Assembly (NCBI GenBank): GCA_002356215.1
Contig: AP017959.1
Location: 620,001 to 684,000, forward strand
Length of the DNA: 64,000 bases
Origin: [Synechococcus] sp. NIES-970
GTDB taxonomy: Bacteria; Cyanobacteriota; Cyanobacteriia; Cyanobacteriales; MRBY01
Direction of reading: 5' to 3'
The notes beneath the pieces were generated by a model, which was not told the DNA's origin, did not search any database, and worked only from the letters and a program-made list of their open reading frames with translations. The position numbers were made by a program, and so were the translations under genes. Shown here one piece after another: positions 46,661-55,677 of the stretch. The stretch's first letter is position 1. Every line of letters starts with the position of its first letter.

Positions 46661-46915
46661 GGGGACGTTATCGATGAAGAAAAGCTAGATCTGGAAGAAA
46701 CTACAACAAGGCCATGGAGTTGATCAAAGTATAGCTTCTCCCTCCATTTGTCCTTCATCACCCTGGGCGATCGCCGCCCATCGCCCAGATTTTTCCGTCA
46801 TCTTTTCCCAAGGCAAGCCCCCAAGCAACGGCCACAAATTAAAGAAAGTTTACGGATTATGTCATAATTTTTCATAATTACTTCCTTGATTTGCTAGTCA
46901 AACACCCCCTGAACG

Positions 46916-47263
46916 ATGAGCGATCGCCCCGTAGAAAAAACCCTGGCTGAAAAAGCCGCCGCCAGTTACGAATGTCCCAGTTGCGGCTATATCTACAATC
47001 CTGCCAAAGGAGAAAGCCGCACCAATACCCCCGCAGGCACAGCCTTTGAAGACCTGCCCCTCATTTGGAACTGCCCTGTCTGTAGTGTAGACCGCGTTCA
47101 GTTTCGCAATATCGGTGCGGCCGATGCCCCCTCTGGATTTGAAGAAAATCTCAAATATGGTTTCGGCGTCAACAACCTCAGTTCCAACCAGAAAAACCTC
47201 CTCATTTTTGGGGCCATCGGCCTCGCAATTCTCTTTTTCCTGAGTCTTTATGGCCTAGATTAA
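46916..47263 (+). CDS. rubA: Rubredoxin RubA
   Basis: A 115-residue membrane-tethered rubredoxin. The two Cys pairs that hold iron are YECPSCGYIYNPAKGE and WNCPVCSVDRVQF; the C-terminal segment LLIFGAIGLAILFFLSLYGL anchors it in the thylakoid. It is required for photosystem II assembly in cyanobacteria. The position first in the rubA-ycf48-psbEFLJ cluster is conserved across cyanobacteria. ycf48 follows after 59 bases. Confidence 0.96.
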   Translation: MSDRPVEKTLAEKAAASYECPSCGYIYNPAKGESRTNTPAGTAFEDLPLIWNCPVCSVDRVQFRNIGAADAPSGFEENLKYGFGVNNLSSNQKNLLIFGAIGLAILFFLSLYGLD

Positions 47264-47322
47264 AGAACTGTTTCCCGACAGTTGCCCACTTTTTAATTTA
47301 TTACCGCATTCCCAATTGCCCT

Positions 47323-48345
47323 ATGACTTCATCCTTAGGTCTATTTAAATCCTGCAAAAAGGCGATCGCGGCGATCGCCGTTTTGATTCTCTGTATCGGT
47401 TGCGTCCAAGCGCCAACCATCAGCGAAAATCCTTGGCAAGAAATCAACCTCAACACCGACTCTACCTTTGCCAATGTCGCCTTTACCGATGACCTCCAAC
47501 GGGGGTGGCTTGTGGGAACCAAAGAAACTCTCTTTGAAACCACTGACGGTGGCAAAACTTGGACCGAGCGCATTATCGACCTCGGTGATGAGAAAGAGAG
47601 CTTTACTGGTGTAAGTTTCTCTGGCCAAGAAGGTTGGATTACTGGCCGGCCTTCGATCCTGCTTCACACGGACGATGGCGGTGACCATTGGAATCGCATC
47701 GCCCTTAGTAACCAGCTTCCTGGCGCTCCCTACGACATCGTTGCCCTTGGCCCAAAAACCGCAGAAATGGTGACTGACCTTGGGGCGATTTATAAGACCA
47801 CCGATGGCGGCAAAAACTGGAAAGCCCTCGTTGAAGGAGCCGTTGGCGTAGCCAGAACCATTGAACGTTCCGTAGATGGCAAATATGTTGCTGTTTCTGC
47901 CCGAGGAAATTTTTATTCCACCTGGGCCCCTGGGGACAGTGAATGGACACCCCATAACCGCAACTCTTCCCGTCGTCTCCAGAGCATGGGCTTTAATGGG
48001 GAAGATAAGCTCTGGCTGTTAGCACGGGGTGGGGTAGTACAGTTTAGTGACGATACAAATCCGGACAATGCCGATGCCTGGAGTGAACCCGTCACCCCCC
48101 AGTACCGCAACAGTGTTGGCCTGTTACACATTGGGTATCGTACCCCCGAAGAACTCTGGGGTGTTGGCGGCAGTGGTAGCGTTGTTGTCAGCAAAGATGG
48201 TGGTGAAACTTGGTTCCGCGATGAAGCCCTAGAAAAAATTCCGACCAATTTTTATCGGGTGGTCTTTCTCAATGAAAACAAAGGGTTTATCTTGGGCCAA
48301 CAGGGGGTGATTTTGCGGTACGATACATCCACGGAAGCGGCCTAA
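47323..48345 (+). CDS. ycf48: Ycf48/HCF136 photosystem II assembly factor
   Basis: A 340-residue lumenal beta-propeller with a lipoprotein-type signal (AIAAIAVLILCIGCVQAP, Cys at about residue 27). The repeat units show the GWxxG and T-x-D-G-G-x-x-W pattern, for example HTDDGGDHWNRIA, KTTDGGKNWKALV and VSKDGGETWFRDE. It helps D1 integrate with the D2-cytochrome b559 complex. Conserved gene order with rubA and psbE supports the call. Confidence 0.96.
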   Translation: MTSSLGLFKSCKKAIAAIAVLILCIGCVQAPTISENPWQEINLNTDSTFANVAFTDDLQRGWLVGTKETLFETTDGGKTWTERIIDLGDEKESFTGVSFSGQEGWITGRPSILLHTDDGGDHWNRIALSNQLPGAPYDIVALGPKTAEMVTDLGAIYKTTDGGKNWKALVEGAVGVARTIERSVDGKYVAVSARGNFYSTWAPGDSEWTPHNRNSSRRLQSMGFNGEDKLWLLARGGVVQFSDDTNPDNADAWSEPVTPQYRNSVGLLHIGYRTPEELWGVGGSGSVVVSKDGGETWFRDEALEKIPTNFYRVVFLNENKGFILGQQGVILRYDTSTEAA

Positions 48346-48359
48346 GGGCAACCCTTCTA

Positions 48360-48389
48360 TTGTGAGAGTGCCTATGAATTCCGTATGAT
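48360..48389 (+). promoter_or_regulatory. Candidate promoter of psbEFLJ
   Basis: TTGTGA at 48360-48365 and TATGAT at 48384-48389 are spaced by 18 bases, close to the sigma-70 consensus. An inverted repeat GCCTAT (48370-48375) / ATAGGC (48390-48395) overlaps the -10 region. The transcript would start about 50 bases before the psbE ATG. Confidence 0.4.
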
Positions 48390-48446
48390 ATAGGCTAGTT
48401 TGTTTAATAAGTTTTTTTCATTAACAGTTAAGAGGAGAATGTTCGT

Positions 48447-48692
48447 ATGGCAGGTACTACCGGAGAACGCCCGTTTTCTGACATTGTCACCAGTATTCGC
48501 TACTGGGTGATCCACAGCATCACTATTCCGATGCTATTTATTGCTGGCTGGCTTTTTGTGAGCACCGGCTTGGCTTACGACACCTTTGGTACCCCCCGTC
48601 CTGACCAGTATTTTACTGAAACTCGCCAAGAGATTCCCATTGTGACGGATCGTTATAAGGCGATCGACCAAATTACTGACTTTAGTAAATAA
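48447..48692 (+). CDS. psbE: Cytochrome b559 alpha subunit
   Basis: An 81-residue PsbE. The single membrane helix carries the heme-ligand His in [20 protein letters not shown], and the conserved C-terminal part has [20 protein letters not shown]. With PsbF it forms cytochrome b559 at the PSII core. A good AGAGGAG ribosome site precedes ATG 48447. First of the psbEFLJ set. Confidence 0.98.
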   Translation: MAGTTGERPFSDIVTSIRYWVIHSITIPMLFIAGWLFVSTGLAYDTFGTPRPDQYFTETRQEIPIVTDRYKAIDQITDFSK

Positions 48693-48735
48693 CTCATTTA
48701 CTGTTTTCTGCTTTATTCAATAAAGGTTTTGCATT

Positions 48736-48870
48736 ATGACAAGCGGTCCTTCTAATCAACCCGTTTCTTACCCAATTTTTACCGTCCGTTGGTTGGCGGT
48801 TCACACTCTGGCTGTTCCCTCGGTTTTCTTCCTTGGGGCGATCGCCGCTATGCAGTTTATTCAACGCTAG
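48736..48870 (+). CDS. psbF: Cytochrome b559 beta subunit
   Basis: A 44-residue PsbF, ATG 48736 to TAG 48870, translated by me from the bases: it ends [13 protein letters not shown] and has the heme-ligand His in [15 protein letters not shown]. It lies 43 bases after psbE and forms the heme-binding dimer with it. Very short, but conserved in full. Confidence 0.98.
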   Translation: MTSGPSNQPVSYPIFTVRWLAVHTLAVPSVFFLGAIAAMQFIQR

Positions 48871-48879
48871 GAGCTTCCG

Positions 48880-48999
48880 ATGGAGAGAAATCAAAACCCC
48901 AACCGTCAGCCCGTCGAGCTAAACCGGACTTCTTTGTATCTGGGTTTGCTCTTGGTCGCTGTCCTCGGTATTCTGTTTTCCAGCTACTTCTTTAACTAA
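48880..48999 (+). CDS. psbL: Photosystem II protein L
   Basis: A 39-residue PsbL, ATG 48880 to TAA 48999, with the typical [20 protein letters not shown] start and ending FSSYFFN. It is a single-helix PSII subunit near QA. The gap after psbF is 9 bases and the spacing is the usual cyanobacterial one. Confidence 0.98.
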   Translation: MERNQNPNRQPVELNRTSLYLGLLLVAVLGILFSSYFFN

Positions 49000-49041
49000 G
49001 CTGGCAGCCCTTTTAATTTATTTTTTTCGGAGGTTGTTCCC

Positions 49042-49161
49042 ATGTCTGAAGGCGGAAAAATCCCACTTTGGATCGTTGCAGTTGTCGCTGGTATGGGCGT
49101 AATTGCGGTTGTCGGTATCTTTTTCTATGGCGCTTATGCTGGGGTCGGTTCTGCGGTTTAG
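49042..49161 (+). CDS. psbJ: Photosystem II protein J
   Basis: A 39-residue PsbJ, ATG 49042 to TAG 49161, with GRIPLWIV-like text ([15 protein letters not shown]) and ending AYAGVGSAV. It is a single-helix PSII subunit near cytochrome b559 and the plastoquinone channel. A GGAGG site precedes it. Last gene of the cluster; a terminator follows. Confidence 0.98.
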   Translation: MSEGGKIPLWIVAVVAGMGVIAVVGIFFYGAYAGVGSAV

Positions 49162-49213
49162 AGACGCAATCCCCCACTAGCTTTTATTTACGATTCATAG
49201 ATTTGTTCTAAGT

Positions 49214-49245
49214 AACCACCTACTCTTGTTGAGAGGTGGTTTTTT
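49214..49245 (+). terminator. Terminator of the psbEFLJ transcript
   Basis: AACCACCT (49214-49221) pairs with AGGTGGTT (49234-49241) across a 12-base loop, with T continuing to 49245. It lies 52 bases after the psbJ stop. Confidence 0.82.
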
Positions 49246-49342
49246 GGTAGGGAACTTCTCAAAAAAGTTCTGGGTCAAGGCAATGTCTGGTGGTCGCTTT
49301 AGATCATGACCAGGTAAAGATATTTAGGGGGAAGATTTTGAG

Positions 49343-51151
49343 ATGGGGAGCAAGCCGCAATGGGGCCGGGTGTGGAGCTTCGGCCTGGTCAGTCTTTTTA
49401 CTTTAGGATTTGGTATTGGGGCAGATCGGGCGATCGCCGCTGAGACACTGCGACTCAAGTTGGGGCCAATCCAGCAGCGGGTATCCCTGAGGGATCTAGA
49501 AAGTTTTGCAAATACAGGCCAAGTGTCAGGGAGTTTGCAGCCCTATGGCATGTTTTTGGACCGCAATCTCCAACAATTTTTGCAGCGCCGTTTGGAAGTT
49601 GAGCCGGAAATGGCAAGTCAATTTTTCGATCAATTGTGGCGATCGCCGACAGGGAAGCAACTATTAGCACAAATCCAAACCGCTCTCCCTGGCACTTCTG
49701 TGGCGGATCTAGAAGCAACGGTTAACCTTGTACTCAGCCAAAACCTAGACATTAGCGCCCTGACGCTTTTACGGGCTTACCCAAAACAAGAACTGACTAT
49801 TGATCTGACAACGGTAGCTGGGGTTTTACTCCAGCTCAATTTACCCAACCTGCAAAATCAACTCCTTGGCCCCAGGGTAACCACCGCCCTGGAAACCCCA
49901 ACGCCCCGTAATTTACCCCGTCTGGATATTGACCCCACTAGCTTGGGCCCCCAGACGGTGCGTAGACAAAGCTTGATTCTTCAGGACACCCAGCGCGATC
50001 GCACCATTCCCATTGATATTTTTGATAGCTCTCAACCCCAAGCCCAACTGGTGATTTTGTCCCATGGGTTTGCGGCGAATCGAAATTTTCTCGATTACCT
50101 CGCCGTACATCTGGCTTCCCATGGCTATACGGTAGTAACCCTTGACCACCCAGGGAGTAATATCCAATCTCTGTTTCGCGCCAATGTCAATTTAGATAAC
50201 CTCCTCCCTGCGACAGAATTTGTTGATCGCCCTAAGGATATTCAATTTGTCTTGGATCAACTAGAACAAATTAATGAAAATCAAACGATTACCACTCGTT
50301 TCACCACGGACAATGTGACGGTGATTGGCCATTCTTTTGGGGGGTACACGGCCCTGGCGATCGCCGGTGGTATTGTCGATCCGGTAGCGGTACGGGCCCA
50401 CTGCCAGCGGGCGACGCCCCTCACCCGTGCCCCTGGGGACTGGCTCCAATGTGCGGCGGCGCAGCTCCCCTACGACCGTTTAAATTTGCGAGATGAGCGA
50501 GTAAAGCAGGCGATCGCCCTCAATCCTCTCAGTGATCAAATTTTTGGAGAAAACGGTTTAGCCAATATCGCCATTCCCACCCTGATTGTCGCTGGCACAA
50601 AAGATACGATCACCCCGAGTCTTACCCACCAACTCAGGCCTTTTCAGCAGTTGGGGAGTGAAAAATATCTGGTGGTCGCCGATGGAGCCACCCACATGAG
50701 TGTCACCGACCTCAACAGTCGCGACAGTCTTTTTGCCCAGAGTGCCCTAGTTCCGGAGGTAATGGGTAATGCCGCTGAACCGGTGCGTCAAATGTTGCGG
50801 GGGGTCAGTTTAAGCTTCCTGGCCCGGCACCAGAGCAATGGCCAAGATTTCCAGCAATTCCTCACGGGGGGCTATGTGCAATCCTTATCGCGGGGCGGCA
50901 TTCAATTGCGCTTGACGGAGATCATCACCCCAGAGCTGGAACGGTTTTTGAGTCGACTGCCCCAAAACCCTGAACCTAATCTCGGTCACTCCCAAGTGCG
51001 GCAGGCTGCTTTTTTGAACTTTGGGCGATCGCCTGCCAGCCAAACTGCCCCAACCTATCCCCATGGCACCATTACCCAAAGTTTTGCTCCCTTGATGGCA
51101 AATGGGATAGGGCCAACGGATAATTTTGATGTCTTGTATCAAAAACCCTAA
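49343..51151 (+). CDS. Secreted alpha/beta hydrolase with DUF1400 domain
   Basis: A 602-residue protein with a signal peptide ending near AIAAE (residue 33). The N-terminal part (about 35-150) is the DUF1400 region, with LRLKLGPIQQRVSLRDLES. The hydrolase domain has LVILSHGFAANRNFLDYLAV, the elbow VIGHSFGGYTALA (Ser at about residue 331), TLIVAGTKDTITP and ATHMSVTDL for the catalytic Asp and His. DUF1400 hydrolases are mostly cyanobacterial. Substrate unknown. It ends 57 bases before avtA. Confidence 0.88.
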   Translation: MGSKPQWGRVWSFGLVSLFTLGFGIGADRAIAAETLRLKLGPIQQRVSLRDLESFANTGQVSGSLQPYGMFLDRNLQQFLQRRLEVEPEMASQFFDQLWRSPTGKQLLAQIQTALPGTSVADLEATVNLVLSQNLDISALTLLRAYPKQELTIDLTTVAGVLLQLNLPNLQNQLLGPRVTTALETPTPRNLPRLDIDPTSLGPQTVRRQSLILQDTQRDRTIPIDIFDSSQPQAQLVILSHGFAANRNFLDYLAVHLASHGYTVVTLDHPGSNIQSLFRANVNLDNLLPATEFVDRPKDIQFVLDQLEQINENQTITTRFTTDNVTVIGHSFGGYTALAIAGGIVDPVAVRAHCQRATPLTRAPGDWLQCAAAQLPYDRLNLRDERVKQAIALNPLSDQIFGENGLANIAIPTLIVAGTKDTITPSLTHQLRPFQQLGSEKYLVVADGATHMSVTDLNSRDSLFAQSALVPEVMGNAAEPVRQMLRGVSLSFLARHQSNGQDFQQFLTGGYVQSLSRGGIQLRLTEIITPELERFLSRLPQNPEPNLGHSQVRQAAFLNFGRSPASQTAPTYPHGTITQSFAPLMANGIGPTDNFDVLYQKP

Positions 51152-51208
51152 AGAATTTCGCAGAGGCGATAAGATGAAAAAGTTCAATTTTCTCGCCAAT
51201 TACCAATA

Positions 51209-52495
51209 ATGTCTCAGGCACCTCTGTTATCGAAATTTGGAATGCAGATGTCTCGTCTAACCGGCGTTCGGGCCATCATGAAAGACATCATCGATACCCT
51301 AAAGGCAGGGGCCGGCCAAGACTTTATTAACCTCAGTGCGGGTAATCCGGTGATTATCCCGGCAGTGGAACAGCTCTGGCGCGATTGCACCAACGACCTC
51401 CTCGATAGCCCAGAATATGGGGAAGTAGTTTGTCGCTATGGATCGTCCCAGGGCTACGAACCCCTAATTGAGGCGATCGCCCAAGATTTTAATCAACGCT
51501 ACGGCCTGAACTTAACGAGCGAAAATATCCTCATCACCCCCGGCTCCCAATCTCTATATTTCCTGGCAGCAAATGTCTTTGGTGGTTACAACAATGCCGG
51601 TCAATTGAAATCCATTGTGCTCCCCCTCAGCCCTGACTACACGGGCTATGGGGGCGTTAGTTTATATCCAGAGGCGATTCGCACTTTTAAACCGAGCCTC
51701 GACATTGACCAGGCCAACCACCGTTTTAAGTATCGGCCTGATTTTAGCCAGCTCAATATCGATGAAAATACCGGCTGTGTAATCTTTTCACGCCCCTGCA
51801 ATCCGACGGGGAATGTCCTCAGCGACGAGGAAACGAAAAAAATAGCTGATCTTGCCGCTGTCCATGATGTGCCAGTCTTTATTGATTCGGCCTATGCGCC
51901 CCCCTTCCCTGCTCTGAATTTCACGGAAATGCAGCCTTTATTTGGGGGCAATGTGATCCACTGTCTCAGCCTCTCCAAAGCAGGTCTACCCGGGGAACGG
52001 GTGGGCATTGCCATTGGGGAACCGCGTTTTATCGGTGTTTTGCAGGCCTTTTTAACCAATGCTTGCATTCACTCGTCGCGCTATGGTCAGGCGATCGCCG
52101 CCCGGGCGATTCAATCGGGAGCTCTAGCCAATATCGCCGAAACAGTGATCCGGCCCTACTACCAAAACAAGATTCAAATCCTTGAAGCGGCCTTGGATCG
52201 CACTATGCCTAAGGATGTACCCTGGTATTTACACCGAGGCGAAGGCGCTATTTTCGCCTGGCTTTGGTTTGATGAGCTGCCCATGACCGATTGGGAACTG
52301 TACCAAGAGTTAAAAACGGTGGGCGTGATCGCCGTGCCGGGGAGTCCCTTTTTCCCTGGCCTCCGGGAAGATTGGCCCCACAAGCAGCAATGTCTCCGCA
52401 TTAGTTTAACGGCCACTGATCGCGAAATTGAAACCGCGATGCAACGACTCGCTGAGGTGGTAAAACGAATTTATTCTGCGGTTGCCGTCGGGTGA
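51209..52495 (+). CDS. avtA: Valine-pyruvate aminotransferase
   Basis: A 428-residue fold-type I PLP enzyme. The PLP Lys is in [17 protein letters not shown], and [32 protein letters not shown] and QCLRISLTA are the other family blocks. The match is to AvtA, which makes alanine and 2-ketoisovalerate from valine and pyruvate. The last 25 bases overlap antisense with the 3' end of uvrC. Confidence 0.9.
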   Translation: MSQAPLLSKFGMQMSRLTGVRAIMKDIIDTLKAGAGQDFINLSAGNPVIIPAVEQLWRDCTNDLLDSPEYGEVVCRYGSSQGYEPLIEAIAQDFNQRYGLNLTSENILITPGSQSLYFLAANVFGGYNNAGQLKSIVLPLSPDYTGYGGVSLYPEAIRTFKPSLDIDQANHRFKYRPDFSQLNIDENTGCVIFSRPCNPTGNVLSDEETKKIADLAAVHDVPVFIDSAYAPPFPALNFTEMQPLFGGNVIHCLSLSKAGLPGERVGIAIGEPRFIGVLQAFLTNACIHSSRYGQAIAARAIQSGALANIAETVIRPYYQNKIQILEAALDRTMPKDVPWYLHRGEGAIFAWLWFDELPMTDWELYQELKTVGVIAVPGSPFFPGLREDWPHKQQCLRISLTATDREIETAMQRLAEVVKRIYSAVAVG

Positions 52496-54345
52496 AAGTA
52501 GCGATAAATGTCCTCGGCAAGGCGCGGGCCAATCCCTTTAACCTCAGCAATTTGTTCGGGTTTGGCTTCCCGGAGATAGTCGAGGGAGTGGAAATGGGCG
52601 AGCAGAATTTTTTTGCGGTGGTGTCCTAAGCCGGGAATGTCATCCAGCTGCGATCGCCTGCTGGATTTAAGCCGCTGTTGGCGGTGAAAACTGACGGCAA
52701 AGCGGTGGGCTTCATCCCGTACCCGCCGCAAGAGTTGAATCCCAGGTTGCTCCTTGTCGCTTTTAATCGGATTGCTTTCATAGGGCAAGTAAACCTGTTC
52801 TTGTTTTTTGGCGAGGCTAATCACATTTAATTTATCAGCCAGGTTGAGTTCCTCTAAAACCCCCATCACTGCCGACAGTTGTCCCTTGCCGCCGTCAATC
52901 ATGATCAAATCGGGGTAGTCTTTTTCTCGACTGTTTTTAAACCGTCGCCGCATAATTTCCGCCATGCTCGCAAAGTCATCGGAGCGGCCAATGTGGATAT
53001 CCGGGTTTTGGATTTTGTAGTGGCGATAGTCCTGCTTCGCGGGCACACCATCGATAAAAACCACCTGGGAAGCGACGGCATTTGAACCCTGAATATGGGA
53101 AATATCATAGCCTTCGATACGCTTGGGTAGTTCTGGCAAATCCAGTAAACTGGCCAAATCTTCCAGGGCAGTTTGGTTTTTGGTGGCGGCCTGTTGGGTG
53201 CGATTGAGTTCGTATTGGGCATTGCGTTCGACCATCGCGATCAGATCTGCTTTCAGTTGCCGCTGGGGTTGAAGAATTTGCACTTTACTGCTCCGGCGAT
53301 CGCCTAAAAACTTTTCGAGCCAGTCCTGATCTCGGAGGGGATATTGCACCAAAATTTCCGCTGGAATTTCGACCCCATCCACATTCGCATAGTGGGCTTC
53401 TAAAACGTGCTGGAGGATTTTGCCATACTCCACCGCCAAATCTGGGCCTAAATTTTCTGGCAGGGGCGTAAAAAAGCCCAACCGTCCTACCAAGCGCCCC
53501 GCCCGCACTTGAAAAAGTTGAATCGCACAGTGGCGTTCATCGGCGGCCAAGGCGATCGCATCCCGGGACACACGATCATCGGGCAAACTGACTTTTTGAT
53601 CCGCATTCAGGGCGGCGATCGCCTTCATCTGGTCTCGAATTTGGGCTGCCCTTTCAAACTGGAGATTTTCGGCAGCTTGGGCCATTTGGAGATTAAGATT
53701 CTCGATTAATTCGCTGCTACGCCCCTGGAAAACCATTGCCACCTTTTGTACCGTTTGTCGATACTCCTGGGGGGAAATCAGCTGCTGACAGACCCCCGGA
53801 CAGCGCCCGATATCGTAGTTTAAACAAGGCCGGTTTTTGAAGAGCGGTTGTCGCCGTTGCCGCAACGGAAAAATCCGTTTCATCAACCCCAAAGTATGCC
53901 GCAATAACCGCGTATCCACATAGGGGCCATAATAGCGATCGCCTTTATGCCCAACATGACGTTTGCGAGTGATAAAAAAGCGCGGATAATCCTCCGACCA
54001 AGTGATGCAAACATAGGGATATTTCTTGTCATCTTTGAGCAGCACATTGTAATAGGGCTGGTGCTGCTTAATTAGATTCGCTTCCAGGGCCAGGGCTTCC
54101 GCTTCCGTATCCGTGACAATGAATTCAATGTCCGCTACCTGCTGCACCATCATCTCAATGCGAGGCGAATGGAGGCGGGCATCCCGAAAATAAGACCGCA
54201 CCCGATTGCGTAGGGTCTTCGATTTGCCGATGTAGAGAATATCCCCCTGACGGCTATGCATAAAATAAACACCCGATTCCGCTGGAATTTCCCTAAGGCG
54301 TTGTTGGAGACGGTCTGGATCTTGCAACAGGGGAATCGGACTTAC
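52471..54345 (-). CDS. uvrC: Excinuclease ABC subunit C
   Basis: A 624-residue UvrC, the nuclease of nucleotide-excision repair. The GIY-YIG domain is visible as [20 protein letters not shown], followed by the UVR motif region ([17 protein letters not shown]), the catalytic RNase-H-like C-terminal domain ([34 protein letters not shown]) and a terminal HhH pair ending near [16 protein letters not shown] chose ATG 54345 ([10 protein letters not shown]); the ATG at 54372 adds nine residues. It is convergent with avtA, overlapping 25 bases. Confidence 0.96.
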   Translation of the reverse strand, partial: VSPIPLLQDPDRLQQRLREIPAESGVYFMHSRQGDILYIGKSKTLRNRVRSYFRDARLHSPRIEMMVQQVADIEFIVTDTEAEALALEANLIKQHQPYYNVLLKDDKKYPYVCITWSEDYPRFFITRKRHVGHKGDRYYGPYVDTRLLRHTLGLMKRIFPLRQRRQPLFKNRPCLNYDIGRCPGVCQQLISPQEYRQTVQKVAMVFQGRSSELIENLNLQMAQAAENLQFERAAQIRDQMKAIAALNADQKVSLPDDRVSRDAIALAADERHCAIQLFQVRAGRLVGRLGFFTPLPENLGPDLAVEYGKILQHVLEAHYANVDGVEIPAEILVQYPLRDQDWLEKFLGDRRSSKVQILQPQRQLKADLIAMVERNAQYELNRTQQAATKNQTALEDLASLLDLPELPKRIEGYDISHIQGSNAVASQVVFIDGVPAKQDYRHYKIQNPDIHIGRSDDFASMAEIMRRRFKNSREKDYPDLIMIDGGKGQLSAVMGVLEELNLADKLNVISLAKKQEQVYLPYESNPIKSDKEQPGIQLLRRVRDEAHRFAVSFHRQQRLKSSRRSQLDDIPGLGHHRKKILLAHFHSLDYLREAKPEQIAEVKGIGPRLAEDIYRYFHPTATAE

Positions 54346-54458
54346 CATTTGTAATGACTGGGGGAACACCAAAGACCTTGGTAAAACACAAATTTTAGTC
54401 TACCAAGATCCGTCGCGGTGCTCCGTCCATATTACCTAGCGACTAGGTGGAGAGGATG

Positions 54459-55541
54459 TCAAAAATCAGATACTTGGATAGTAATCGGTGCACTCACACT
54501 GTCTGCCGCAACGCCCACTACTGTATATGTTCCCGCCGGTACTTCAGACCAAACAATACTCTCTGTTCGCTGTTCATTGGGTTCAAGAGAACGTTCACGA
54601 TAGTCCATCGTACACATCCGGACAGGCGCGTCTACAAATTGACCCGAATTTTGATCCTGAATTTGTAGATCCAACCAGCAGCTACCTGATCCGGGGCTAA
54701 AATTGACCGTTTGATTGGTGTTGTTCTCTGCAGTAACCGTTACGGTAGTCGTGCCTCCTGCAGTGAGGGTTTCCGAGTCTGCAATAATATCAACCGATAA
54801 TTCTTGGTCAACATTAGATTCTTGGTCAATTGTTGGATCTGGATCTGTGGTGTCAACGGCTTCCGTCTCTGGACGAATCGCGCCATTGTAGAGGATCTCG
54901 GCCGTACCATCGGGGAAAACTTGTACTTCTGTTTCGAAACTCAAGTCGAGGGATTCTGGACGACGCCCCCGGAATGTGAACGTATAGCTATCATCGTCAT
55001 TGCTAACGTAGGGAGAGTCTTCGGCGATGCCATGCATGGATTGTTCTGCCCGATAATTACTCAGACCCCCATTGGCTCGCTCTGCAACTTGACGAGCGAT
55101 GTTTTTGGCCTGATTTAGCTCGAAGCGGGCCACTGGAGCCTCAATGCCAGCAAAACTGTCGGGACGGATCGGGCCATTGTATTCAACGGTTGCGAGGCCA
55201 TCGACAGAGACGGTGACAACGCTTTCGAAGGTGAAGTCCATGGACTCTGGGCGTCGCCCCCGGAAAGTGAAGGTATAGCTACCGTCATCATTTTCCACAT
55301 AGGGAGAAGCGAGGGCTGGGCCATGCATTGACTGTTCTGCCCGATAATTCATCAGACCCCCATTGGCATCTTCAGCGGCTTGACGGGCTAAATTTTTGGC
55401 CTGGTTTAACCCAAGGATAAGGGTGAAGCCATCTTGGGCAAGTATGGTTTGGGCTTGGCTTGGGCTGTGGGGCAGGAGGAGAATGTTCGCACCACTGAGT
55501 AAGCCTAAAAAGAGCATTGACTGTAAAGCTGTGACTTTCAT
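54459..55541 (-). CDS. Secreted protein with tandem duplicated domain and BsuPI-like C terminus
   Basis: A 360-residue protein with a signal peptide ending near PSQAQ (residue 31). Residues 45-131 and 142-228 are two copies of one domain: both begin LNQAKN, contain [10 protein letters not shown], and [13 protein letters not shown], with a period of 97 residues. The C-terminal 115 residues look like an intracellular-proteinase-inhibitor (BsuPI)-like beta sandwich, ending [11 protein letters not shown] recognise no named family for the repeated domain. It is divergent from the SagB-type gene at 55678 and should be periplasmic or outer-surface. Confidence 0.75.
   Translation of the reverse strand: MKVTALQSMLFLGLLSGANILLLPHSPSQAQTILAQDGFTLILGLNQAKNLARQAAEDANGGLMNYRAEQSMHGPALASPYVENDDGSYTFTFRGRRPESMDFTFESVVTVSVDGLATVEYNGPIRPDSFAGIEAPVARFELNQAKNIARQVAERANGGLSNYRAEQSMHGIAEDSPYVSNDDDSYTFTFRGRRPESLDLSFETEVQVFPDGTAEILYNGAIRPETEAVDTTDPDPTIDQESNVDQELSVDIIADSETLTAGGTTTVTVTAENNTNQTVNFSPGSGSCWLDLQIQDQNSGQFVDAPVRMCTMDYRERSLEPNEQRTESIVWSEVPAGTYTVVGVAADSVSAPITIQVSDF
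54858..55409 (-). repeat. Tandem 97-codon domain duplication inside the secreted protein
   Basis: The two copies, from about 55409 down to 55149 and from about 55118 down to 54858, are similar at the DNA level as well as in protein, with blocks such as CGACGCCCCCGGAA and CGTCGCCCCCGGAA. This suggests a fairly recent internal duplication. Confidence 0.85.
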
Positions 55542-55677
55542 GGTTATTCAGCAAAAAATCTACGGGGGCGATCGCCTTACCTCCCATGCTATCTAAAGAA
55601 ACCATTGCCGCAAAAAAGTTTCCATTAGGGGGAAAACAGAGGGGATAATGGAAAAAATTTCTTGATTTCGGGAAAAA

